DNA from: Streptomyces himalayensis subsp. himalayensis
Lineage (GTDB): Bacteria; Actinomycetota; Actinomycetes; Streptomycetales; Streptomycetaceae
Reading direction: 5' to 3'
Assembly (NCBI RefSeq): GCF_013778455.1
Contig: NZ_JACEHE010000012.1
Location: 124,001 to 188,000, forward strand
DNA length: 64,000 nt
A program made the position numbers and the translations under genes. The notes beneath the pieces are model-generated. The model was given only the letters and a program-made list of their open reading frames with translations, was not told where the DNA came from and made no database searches. Each line of letters starts with the position of its first letter. Position 1 is the stretch's first letter. Of the stretch, positions 41,948 through 49,246 are shown piece after piece.

Positions 41948-43453
41948 ATGACTGCCAACGTCGACGGAGTGCCCGACAAATTCGCGACACTCGGGCTGAC
42001 CTACGACGATGTGCTGCTGCTGCCGGGCGCATCGGAAGTGCTGCCGAACGCGGTCGACACCTCCTCCCGTATCTCCCGCAACGTGCGCGTGAACATCCCG
42101 CTGCTCTCGGCGGCGATGGACAAGGTGACCGAGTCGCGCATGGCGATCGCCATGGCCCGGCAGGGCGGCGTCGGCGTGCTGCACCGCAATCTCTCCATAG
42201 AGGACCAGGTCAACCAGGTCGACCTCGTGAAGCGCTCCGAGTCCGGCATGGTCACCGACCCGATCACGGTGCACCCGGACGCGACGCTGGCCGAGGCCGA
42301 TGCGCTCTGTGCGAAGTTCCGCATCAGCGGCGTCCCGGTCACCGACGGCGGCGGCAAGCTGCTCGGCATCGTCACCAACCGTGACATGGCCTTCGAGTCG
42401 GACCGCTCGCGCCAGGTGCGTGAGGTCATGACTCCGATGCCGCTGGTCACCGGCACGGTCGGCATCTCGGGCGTGGACGCCATGGAGCTGCTGCGTCGCC
42501 ACAAGATCGAGAAGCTCCCGCTGGTCGACGAGGCGGGCGTCCTCAAGGGCCTCATCACGGTCAAGGACTTCGTGAAGGCCGAGCAGTACCCGAACGCCGC
42601 CAAGGACGCCGAGGGCCGCCTGCTCGTGGGCGCCGCCGTCGGCGCCAGCCCCGAGGCGCTGGAGCGGGCTCAGGCGCTGGCCGAGGCCGGTGTGGACTTC
42701 CTGATCGTCGACACCTCGCACGGGCACAACAGCAACGCCCTCAACTGGATGGCGAAGATCAAGTCGAGCGTGCACGTCGACGTGATCGGTGGCAACGTCG
42801 CCACCCGCGACGGTGCCCAGGCGCTGATCGACGCCGGCGTGGACGGCGTCAAGGTGGGCGTGGGCCCCGGCTCGATCTGCACCACTCGGGTGGTCGCCGG
42901 CATCGGCGTCCCGCAGGTCACCGCCATCTACGAGGCGTCCCTCGCGGCCCGTGCCGCCGGCGTCCCGGTGATCGGTGACGGTGGTCTGCAGTACTCCGGC
43001 GACATCGGCAAGGCGCTGGCCGCCGGGGCCGACTCGGTGATGCTCGGCAGCCTTCTCGCGGGCTGTGAGGAGTCTCCCGGCGAGCTGCTCTTCATCAACG
43101 GCAAGCAGTTCAAGTCGTACCGCGGCATGGGCTCCCTGGGCGCCATGCAGTCGCGGGGCCAGGGCAGGTCGTACTCGAAGGACCGCTACTTCCAGGCCGA
43201 CGTGGCGTCCGACGACAAGCTGGTGCCCGAGGGCATCGAGGGTCAGGTGCCCTACCGCGGTCCGCTGGCCAACGTGCTGCACCAGCTGGTCGGCGGTCTC
43301 CGCCAGACGATGGGCTACGTGGGCGCCGCCACCATCGACGAGATGGAGTCCAAGGGCCGCTTCGTACGGATCACCTCGGCGGGCCTCAAGGAGAGCCACC
43401 CGCACGACATCCAGATGACGGTCGAGGCGCCCAACTACAGCCGCAAGGGCTGA
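41948..43453 (+). CDS. guaB: IMP dehydrogenase
   Basis: GuaB oxidises IMP to XMP, the committed step to GMP. The 501-residue enzyme has a TIM barrel with the catalytic loop GPGSICTTRVV (Cys311), two CBS domains inserted at about residues 95-215, and the flap region SYRGMGSLGAM and GVEG-type PEGIEGQVPYRG. ATG 41948 has GGAGAAGGTGTC upstream. A terminator hairpin follows, then the paralogue guaB3. Confidence 0.97.
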   Translation: MTANVDGVPDKFATLGLTYDDVLLLPGASEVLPNAVDTSSRISRNVRVNIPLLSAAMDKVTESRMAIAMARQGGVGVLHRNLSIEDQVNQVDLVKRSESGMVTDPITVHPDATLAEADALCAKFRISGVPVTDGGGKLLGIVTNRDMAFESDRSRQVREVMTPMPLVTGTVGISGVDAMELLRRHKIEKLPLVDEAGVLKGLITVKDFVKAEQYPNAAKDAEGRLLVGAAVGASPEALERAQALAEAGVDFLIVDTSHGHNSNALNWMAKIKSSVHVDVIGGNVATRDGAQALIDAGVDGVKVGVGPGSICTTRVVAGIGVPQVTAIYEASLAARAAGVPVIGDGGLQYSGDIGKALAAGADSVMLGSLLAGCEESPGELLFINGKQFKSYRGMGSLGAMQSRGQGRSYSKDRYFQADVASDDKLVPEGIEGQVPYRGPLANVLHQLVGGLRQTMGYVGAATIDEMESKGRFVRITSAGLKESHPHDIQMTVEAPNYSRKG

Positions 43454-43468
43454 GCACACGCGCGTGAA

Positions 43469-43497
43469 GGGCGGCCCCGGAGGTTCCGGGGCCGCCC
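43469..43497 (+). terminator. Terminator after guaB
   Basis: GGGCGGCCCCGG (43469-43480) and CCGGGGCCGCCC (43486-43497) form a perfect 12-bp stem with a 5-base loop. No T-run follows, as is usual in this genome. Confidence 0.8.
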
Positions 43498-43556
43498 TGG
43501 TCGTGTGTGTCGGCGATACTGGAAAGCGCTGAAACGCAGAGGGAAAGGCCACACAC

Positions 43557-44681
43557 GTGACTGAGATCGAGATCGGGCGCGGCAAGCGCGGCCGCCGGGC
43601 GTATGCGTTCGACGACATCGCCGTCGTCCCGAGCCGTCGTACGCGGGACCCGAAGGAGGTCTCGATCGCCTGGCAGATCGACGCCTACCGCTTTGAGCTG
43701 CCGTTCCTGGCCGCTCCCATGGACTCGGTCGTCTCGCCGGCCACCGCGATCCGCATCGGTGAGCTCGGTGGCCTCGGCGTGCTGAACCTCGAGGGCCTGT
43801 GGACGCGGTACGAGGACCCGCAGCCGCTGCTCGACGAGATCGCGGGGCTGGACGCCGAGACTGCGACCCGCCGCCTCCAGGAGATCTACGCCGCCCCGAT
43901 CAAGGAGGAGCTGATCGGGCAGCGGATCAAGGAGGTGCGCGACTCGGGTGTCGTCACCGCGGCCGCGCTGTCGCCGCAGCGTACGGCCCAGTTCTCCAAG
44001 GCCGTCGTGGACGCGGGTGTCGACATCTTCGTGATCCGCGGTACGACGGTGTCGGCCGAGCACGTGTCGGGCGCGGCCGAGCCGCTCAACCTCAAGCAGT
44101 TCATCTACGAGCTGGACGTCCCGGTGATCGTCGGCGGCTGCGCCACGTACACCGCGGCGCTGCACCTGATGCGTACGGGCGCGGCGGGCGTGCTGGTCGG
44201 CTTCGGCGGCGGCGCCGCGCACACCACGCGCAACGTGCTCGGCATCCAGGTCCCGATGGCGACCGCCGTCGCCGATGTGGCCGCCGCCCGGCGTGACTAC
44301 ATGGACGAGTCCGGGGGCCGCTATGTGCACGTGATCGCGGACGGCGGTGTGGGCTGGTCCGGCGATCTGCCGAAGGCCATCGCGTGCGGCGCCGACGCCG
44401 TGATGATGGGCTCCCCGCTGGCGCGCGCCACGGACGCGCCCGGCAAGGGCCACCACTGGGGCATGGAGGCTGTCAACGAGGAGCTGCCGCGCGGCAAGAA
44501 GGTGGACCTCGGCACGGTCGGCACGATCGAGGAGGTCCTCACCGGCCCCTCGCACACCCCCGACGGCTCGATGAACTTCTTCGGCGCCCTGCGCCGCGCC
44601 ATGGCGACCACGGGCTACAGCGAGCTCAAGGAGTTCCAGCGGGTCGAGGTCACGGTGGCGGACTCGCAGCACAAGCGGTGA
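43557..44681 (+). CDS. guaB3: GuaB3 family IMP dehydrogenase-related protein
   Basis: This 374-residue barrel protein is the GuaB3 paralogue, lacking CBS domains. The loop that holds the catalytic cysteine in IMP dehydrogenase reads GGGAAHTTRNVLG here, with His222 at the place of Cys, so ordinary IMP dehydrogenase chemistry by that residue is not expected. From memory, GuaB3 proteins have been reported with GMP reductase-like or IMP dehydrogenase activity in different groups. Phosphate and base-binding segments (GGVGWSGDLPKAIACGADA) remain. GTG 43557 follows GGGAAAGGCCACACAC. Confidence 0.9.
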   Translation: MTEIEIGRGKRGRRAYAFDDIAVVPSRRTRDPKEVSIAWQIDAYRFELPFLAAPMDSVVSPATAIRIGELGGLGVLNLEGLWTRYEDPQPLLDEIAGLDAETATRRLQEIYAAPIKEELIGQRIKEVRDSGVVTAAALSPQRTAQFSKAVVDAGVDIFVIRGTTVSAEHVSGAAEPLNLKQFIYELDVPVIVGGCATYTAALHLMRTGAAGVLVGFGGGAAHTTRNVLGIQVPMATAVADVAAARRDYMDESGGRYVHVIADGGVGWSGDLPKAIACGADAVMMGSPLARATDAPGKGHHWGMEAVNEELPRGKKVDLGTVGTIEEVLTGPSHTPDGSMNFFGALRRAMATTGYSELKEFQRVEVTVADSQHKR

Positions 44682-44704
44682 CGCTGTCCGCTGCCTGAAC
44701 TGGT

Positions 44705-44738
44705 CCGGGGGCGCCCTCCTTGTCGGGGGCGCCCCCGG
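44705..44738. terminator. Terminator between convergent guaB3 and sugar dehydrogenase genes
   Basis: CCGGGGGCGCCC (44705-44716) pairs perfectly with GGGCGCCCCCGG (44727-44738), followed on the plus strand by AGGTTTTCG. Confidence 0.8.
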
Positions 44739-44777
44739 AGGTTTTCGTGTGGGCGCGGAGTTCCCGCCCGCAGGCGG

Positions 44778-46070
44778 TCATAGGCGGTGCGCCGCCCCCG
44801 CCGGCGTGGCTCCCCGTGTGTCCAGCAGCAGCTGGGCCTTCACAGAGAGGCCCTGGAGGTCGTACGTGCGGTGGTGCTGGAGGAGCAGCGTCAGGTCCGC
44901 CTCGGCTGCCGCCTCGTAGAGCGAGTCGGCGCGGGGGACGGGGTGGCCGAGCACACTCCAGGCGGGGACGTACGGGTCGTGGTAGCTGACCGCGGCGCCC
45001 AGTTCCAGGAGGCGGGTGGCGATCTCCCGGGCGGGTGAGCCCTGTTGGTCGGCCAGGTCCGGCTTGTACGTGACGCCCAGCAGCAGGATGCGCGCACTGC
45101 GCACGGACTTCCCGTGCTCGTTGAGGAGGGTCGCGGCGCGCTGGATGACGTACCGGGGCATATGGCCGTTGACCTGCTGGGCGAGCTCGACCATGCGCAG
45201 GGGGCGGACGGTGTGCGGGGGGCCCGACAGGTCCTGGGGGACGCCGTGGCCGCCGACTCCGGGGCCCGGCCGGAACGGCTGGAAGCCGAACGGTTTGGTC
45301 TCGGCGCAGCGGATGACGTCCCACAGGTCGACGCCCAAGTCGTGGCAGAGGACGGCCATTTCGTTGACGAGGGCGATGTTGACGTGCCGGTAGTTGGTCT
45401 CCAGGAGCTGCACCGTCTCGGCTTCGCGCAGGCCACGCGCGCGTACCACCTTGTCGGTGAGGCGGCCGTAGAAGGCCGCGGCCGATTCGGTGCAGGCGGG
45501 GGTGAGGCCGCCGATGACCTTGGGTGTGTTGGCGTGGCCGTGGGTGCGGTTGCCGGGGTCGGTGCGGCTGGGGGAGTACGCGAGATGGAAGTCGCGGCCC
45601 GCGCGGAGCCCTGAGCCCTCTTCGAGGAGGGCGCGCAGGACGTCCTCGGTGGTGCCCGGCGGCACGGGGGACTCGAGGATGACGGTGGTGTGCGGACGCA
45701 GCCGGGCGGCCAGGGCGCGGGCCGCGTCGGCCAGGTGGCCGAGGTCGAGCGCGCCGTCCGCGCCCTGCGGAACCGGCGCGCAGATCACCGCTGTGCGGAC
45801 CCGGCCGAGCTCGGCGGGGTCGGCGGTGGGCCGGAAGCCCCCCGAGAGCATCCGGCGCAGTTCGGCGGCGGTGAGGACGCCGGTGTCCATGAGGGTCCCG
45901 GTGTCCGGAAGGGCGCCGGTGTCCGTGCCGTCGGCCGGTAGCCGGGCGGCTGAGCGGTCGGTGGCGAGGCCGGGATCGTAACCGAGAGTGGCGACACCGG
46001 CGGCGACGGCGGCCTGGGCGAGGGGCAGCCCGATATGGCCGAGTCCGATGACTGCGAGATCTGCGGGCAT
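44778..46070 (-). CDS. UDP-glucose/GDP-mannose dehydrogenase-family protein lacking catalytic residues
   Basis: The 430-residue protein aligns along its whole length with nucleotide-sugar 6-dehydrogenases of the WecC/UDP-GlcNAc type: NAD motif VIGLGHIGLPLAQA (7-20), VNIALVNEMAVLCHDLG (about 230-246), TKPFGF and the C-terminal GVTYKPDLADQQGSP. Key residues differ. The AExxKLLENT motif reads AETVQLLETN, so Lys becomes Gln221 and Asn becomes Thr225. The nucleophile motif GGHCIP reads GGHGVP, so Cys becomes Gly276. SPER reads SPSR. It is probably not a normal four-electron oxidase. ATG 46070 starts MPADLAVIG. It is divergent from glpD. Confidence 0.85.
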   Translation of the reverse strand: MPADLAVIGLGHIGLPLAQAAVAAGVATLGYDPGLATDRSAARLPADGTDTGALPDTGTLMDTGVLTAAELRRMLSGGFRPTADPAELGRVRTAVICAPVPQGADGALDLGHLADAARALAARLRPHTTVILESPVPPGTTEDVLRALLEEGSGLRAGRDFHLAYSPSRTDPGNRTHGHANTPKVIGGLTPACTESAAAFYGRLTDKVVRARGLREAETVQLLETNYRHVNIALVNEMAVLCHDLGVDLWDVIRCAETKPFGFQPFRPGPGVGGHGVPQDLSGPPHTVRPLRMVELAQQVNGHMPRYVIQRAATLLNEHGKSVRSARILLLGVTYKPDLADQQGSPAREIATRLLELGAAVSYHDPYVPAWSVLGHPVPRADSLYEAAAEADLTLLLQHHRTYDLQGLSVKAQLLLDTRGATPAGAAHRL

Positions 46071-46121
46071 GGGGGTGGGACGTCCTTCCCAGTAACCGGA
46101 GCGGGCGGATCGCGCAAGTCC

Positions 46122-46130
46122 TGTGGACAA
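46122..46130 (-). promoter_or_regulatory. DnaA-box sequence
   Basis: TGTGGACAA is the reverse complement of TTGTCCACA, the preferred Streptomyces DnaA box. It lies 51 bp upstream of the sugar dehydrogenase start and forms an inverted pair with 46207-46215. Confidence 0.45.
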
Positions 46131-46206
46131 GGTGGACCAGCGCAATGTCAGACTAGGAGTAAATATGACCGTTATGCGGCATTGCTGGCCCGGTGATCTC
46201 CGAGTG

Positions 46207-46215
46207 TTGTCCACA
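46207..46215 (+). promoter_or_regulatory. DnaA-box sequence
   Basis: TTGTCCACA, a perfect box, lies 122 bp before the glpD start. Including flanks, the two sites match over 11 bp in inverted orientation. Single boxes occur by chance, but a perfect pair in one spacer is less expected. Confidence 0.45.
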
Positions 46216-46337
46216 GGTTGGGAGGTGGGCGGTGGCTGAAGTCGGGCGGCGCGGTCAGAATTTGGGCATGGGGGATGCGGGCCCGGGCAACACCCGAAGG
46301 GGTGCGGCAGCGAGCGCGACGACAACGGGAGGCGGCA

Positions 46338-48044
46338 GTGAGGACAGCGACACTGGGGCCGGCGGAGCGCGCGGAGTCACTCGCGGGCATGGCCGAGCGT
46401 GAGCTGGACGTCCTGGTCGTGGGTGCCGGCGTGGTCGGTGCGGGCACCGCGCTCGACGCCGCGACGCGCGGCCTGTCCACAGGCCTGGTCGAGGCGAGGG
46501 ACTGGGCGTCCGGCACCTCGAGCCGGTCGAGCAAGCTGATCCACGGCGGTCTGCGCTATCTGGAGATGCTCGACTTCGCGCTGGTGCGCGAGGCGCTGAA
46601 GGAGCGGGGCCTGCTCCTGGAGCGGCTCGCACCCCATCTGGTCAAGCCGGTGCCGTTCCTCTATCCGCTCCAGCACAGGGGCTGGGAGCGGCTCTACGCA
46701 GGATCGGGCGTGGCCATGTACGACGCCATGTCGATGGCGCGCGGGCACGGCCGGGGACTGCCGGTGCACCGCCATCTGAGCAGGAGTCATGCACTGCGGG
46801 TCGCGCCGTGCCTCAAGAAGGAGGCGCTGGTGGGGGCCCTGCAGTACTACGACGCGCAGATGGACGACGCCCGCTATGTGGCGACGCTGGTGCGCACGGC
46901 GGCGGCGTACGGCGCGAAGGTCGCCAACCGCGCCAGGGTGACCGGCTTCCTGCGTGAGGGCGAGCGCGTCGTCGGCGCCCGGGTGCAGGACGTGGAGGCA
47001 GGCGGGGAGTACGAGGTCCGCGCCCAGCAGGTCGTCAACGCCACCGGTGTGTGGACGGACGACACCCAGGCGATGGTGGGCGAGAGGGGGCAGTTCCATG
47101 TCCGGGCGTCCAAGGGCATCCACCTCGTCGTGCCCAAGGACCGGATCCACTCCACGACGGGCCTGATCCTGCGGACCGAGAAGTCCGTTCTCTTCGTGAT
47201 CCCGTGGGGGCGGCACTGGATCATCGGGACGACGGACACGGACTGGGACCTGGACAAGGCGCACCCGGCGGCGTCGAGCGCCGACATCGACTATCTGCTG
47301 GAGCACGTCAACTCGGTGCTCGCGGTCCCACTTTCGAGGGATGACGTGCAGGGGGTGTACGCGGGTCTGCGGCCGTTGCTCGCCGGGGAGTCGGAGGCGA
47401 CGAGCAAGCTCAGCCGCGAGCACACGGTGGCGCATCCGGCACCCGGTCTCGTCGTCGTGGCGGGCGGCAAATACACGACGTACCGGGTGATGGCCAAGGA
47501 TGCGGTGGACGAGGCGGTGCACGGCCTCGACCAGCGCGTCGCGGACTGCGTCACGGAGGACATCCCGCTCGTCGGCGCCGAGGGATACCGGGCGCTGTGG
47601 AACGCGCGGGCACGGATAGCGGCGCGCACCGGTATCCATGTGGTCCGCGTGGAGCACCTGTTGAACCGCTACGGTTCGCTCACCGAGGAGCTCCTCGACC
47701 TCATCGCCGCGGATCCCACGCTGGGCGAGCCGCTCCAGGCGGCGGACGACTATCTGCGGGCCGAGATCGTCTACGCCGCCTCCCACGAGGGCGCGCGGCA
47801 CCTCGACGACGTCCTGACGCGGCGCACCCGGATATCCATCGAGACCTTCGACCGGGGCACGCGCAGCGCCCGGGAGGCCGCCGAGTTGATGGCTCCGGTG
47901 CTGGGCTGGGACAAGGACCAGATCGAGCGCGAGGTGGAGCACTATCAGAAGCGGGTCGAGGCCGAGCGCGAATCGCAGCGCCAGCCGGACGACCTGACGG
48001 CGGACGCGGCACGGCTGGGGGCGCCGGACATCGTGCCTCTGTAG
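46338..48044 (+). CDS. glpD: Aerobic glycerol-3-phosphate dehydrogenase
   Basis: GlpD oxidises glycerol-3-phosphate to dihydroxyacetone phosphate and passes electrons to the membrane quinone pool. The 568-residue flavoprotein has the FAD motif VLVVGAGVVGAGTALDAATRG, SSRSSKLIHGGLRYLE, IIGTTDTDW and VVVAGGKYTTYRVMAKDAVD, then a C-terminal helical domain. GTG 46338 is chosen for GGGAGG five bases upstream, and gives the usual family length; the frame is open further upstream. It is divergent from the sugar dehydrogenase gene and converges on the serine hydrolase gene. Confidence 0.95.
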   Translation: MRTATLGPAERAESLAGMAERELDVLVVGAGVVGAGTALDAATRGLSTGLVEARDWASGTSSRSSKLIHGGLRYLEMLDFALVREALKERGLLLERLAPHLVKPVPFLYPLQHRGWERLYAGSGVAMYDAMSMARGHGRGLPVHRHLSRSHALRVAPCLKKEALVGALQYYDAQMDDARYVATLVRTAAAYGAKVANRARVTGFLREGERVVGARVQDVEAGGEYEVRAQQVVNATGVWTDDTQAMVGERGQFHVRASKGIHLVVPKDRIHSTTGLILRTEKSVLFVIPWGRHWIIGTTDTDWDLDKAHPAASSADIDYLLEHVNSVLAVPLSRDDVQGVYAGLRPLLAGESEATSKLSREHTVAHPAPGLVVVAGGKYTTYRVMAKDAVDEAVHGLDQRVADCVTEDIPLVGAEGYRALWNARARIAARTGIHVVRVEHLLNRYGSLTEELLDLIAADPTLGEPLQAADDYLRAEIVYAASHEGARHLDDVLTRRTRISIETFDRGTRSAREAAELMAPVLGWDKDQIEREVEHYQKRVEAERESQRQPDDLTADAARLGAPDIVPL

Positions 48045-48090
48045 CGGGGCCGGAGCGGGGTCCGGGGCACGCGGGAGGCCGTTCTCAGGT

Positions 48091-49134
48091 TCAGGGCGCC
48101 CGGGGACAGAATTCGGCGGCCAGGAGGGCGGGTTCGAGCTTCCGATCGGCTATGCCGTCCGTGTTGACCCGGAGTATGAGGACGCGTCGGCCGTCGGCGG
48201 TGGCCGCGGTGCGCACATAGCTGCCGGCTATGCGTCCGTTGTGCCCCCACACCGTGGTGCCGCAGGGCAGCCGCAGAGGGTACAGGCCCATTCCGTAGCG
48301 GCCTTGCGTGGCACGGGTGTTGAGCATCTCGTGCAGTTCGGCGGGCGGGAGCAGCCTTCCGCCGAGCAGGGCGGCGTAGAAGCGGCCGAGATCGGCGAGG
48401 GTGGAGACGAGTTCGCCGGCCGCACCGGCGACCCGGGGGTCCAGGGCCGTGACGTCCGTGCCGTCGGCGGTGTAGGAGCGGCCGTGCGGCGACGGCAGCG
48501 AGGTGTGGGCGCCCGGGAAGGAGGTGCCCGTCAGATGGAGGGGGGTGATGATGCGGCGCTCGGCCTCGGCGGCGTAGGAGCGGCCGGTGACCTGCTCTAT
48601 GACCATGCCGAGCAGCACATAGTTGGTGTTCGAGTACGCGAAGCCGCCCCGCTCGGACGGGGGGTGCGCAAGCGAGGTGCGGACCGCTTGGAGGGGAGAG
48701 AGGGGGACGGTGCCCTGGGTGTCCGTTGTGAAGTCGTAGAGGCCGCTGGTGTGGGTGAGCAGCGTCCGCAGGGTCAGCTTTCGGCCATCGTTGCCGTGGC
48801 CCCGTATGAGGCCGGGCAGATGGCGGTCCACGGTATCGGACAGGGAGAGCCGTTGTTCGGCCGCGAGTTGCAGCACTACCGTGGCGATGAACGTCTTGGT
48901 GACGCTGCCCGCGCGGAAGTGGTCGGCGCGCCGTATGGCGGGACCCGTACGGGCGAAGCGGGTGCCGCTTTCCTCGCGGGTCAGAAGGGCCGCCGCAGGG
49001 GCCCTGCCGCGGGTGACGAGCAGCGGAAGAGCGGCGTCCGCGGGCGGTGTCGCCGAGGCCGGGGCGCTGCCCGGGGCCAGACCGAGGAGGACCGCGGCCA
49101 GCAGCACGGCCAGCGGTGTCCGAGGCAGGGGCAT
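48091..49134 (-). CDS. Secreted serine hydrolase, beta-lactamase/DD-carboxypeptidase family
   Basis: The 347-residue protein has a Sec signal peptide (about 1-28, ending SAPASA) and a class C beta-lactamase-like fold. Motif one is Ser77-x-x-Lys80 (AGSVTKTF), motif two is YSN in GFAYSNTNYVLLG, and motif three is HNG in VWGHNGRIAGS. It could be a DD-carboxypeptidase or D-aminoacyl esterase acting on the cell wall. ATG 49134 is preferred because GGAGG lies five bases upstream, although ATG 49146 is in frame. It is divergent from the first kinase gene. Confidence 0.88.
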   Translation of the reverse strand: MPLPRTPLAVLLAAVLLGLAPGSAPASATPPADAALPLLVTRGRAPAAALLTREESGTRFARTGPAIRRADHFRAGSVTKTFIATVVLQLAAEQRLSLSDTVDRHLPGLIRGHGNDGRKLTLRTLLTHTSGLYDFTTDTQGTVPLSPLQAVRTSLAHPPSERGGFAYSNTNYVLLGMVIEQVTGRSYAAEAERRIITPLHLTGTSFPGAHTSLPSPHGRSYTADGTDVTALDPRVAGAAGELVSTLADLGRFYAALLGGRLLPPAELHEMLNTRATQGRYGMGLYPLRLPCGTTVWGHNGRIAGSYVRTAATADGRRVLILRVNTDGIADRKLEPALLAAEFCPRAP

Positions 49135-49246
49135 ACGGTCCTCCATGTGTGCGACCCATCATGGGGGACGGCGGACCCTGGGCGTCGGCCGGTCCCCGGG
49201 TGAGGGACAATGAAGGCTCTGTCAGGGCGGGTTGCAGAGGGGACGC

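Noticed and set aside
46122..46215. Possible chromosomal or plasmid replication origin
   Set aside because: Only two perfect boxes, no dnaA/dnaN or rep gene and no AT-rich unwinding region; kept only as DnaA boxes.
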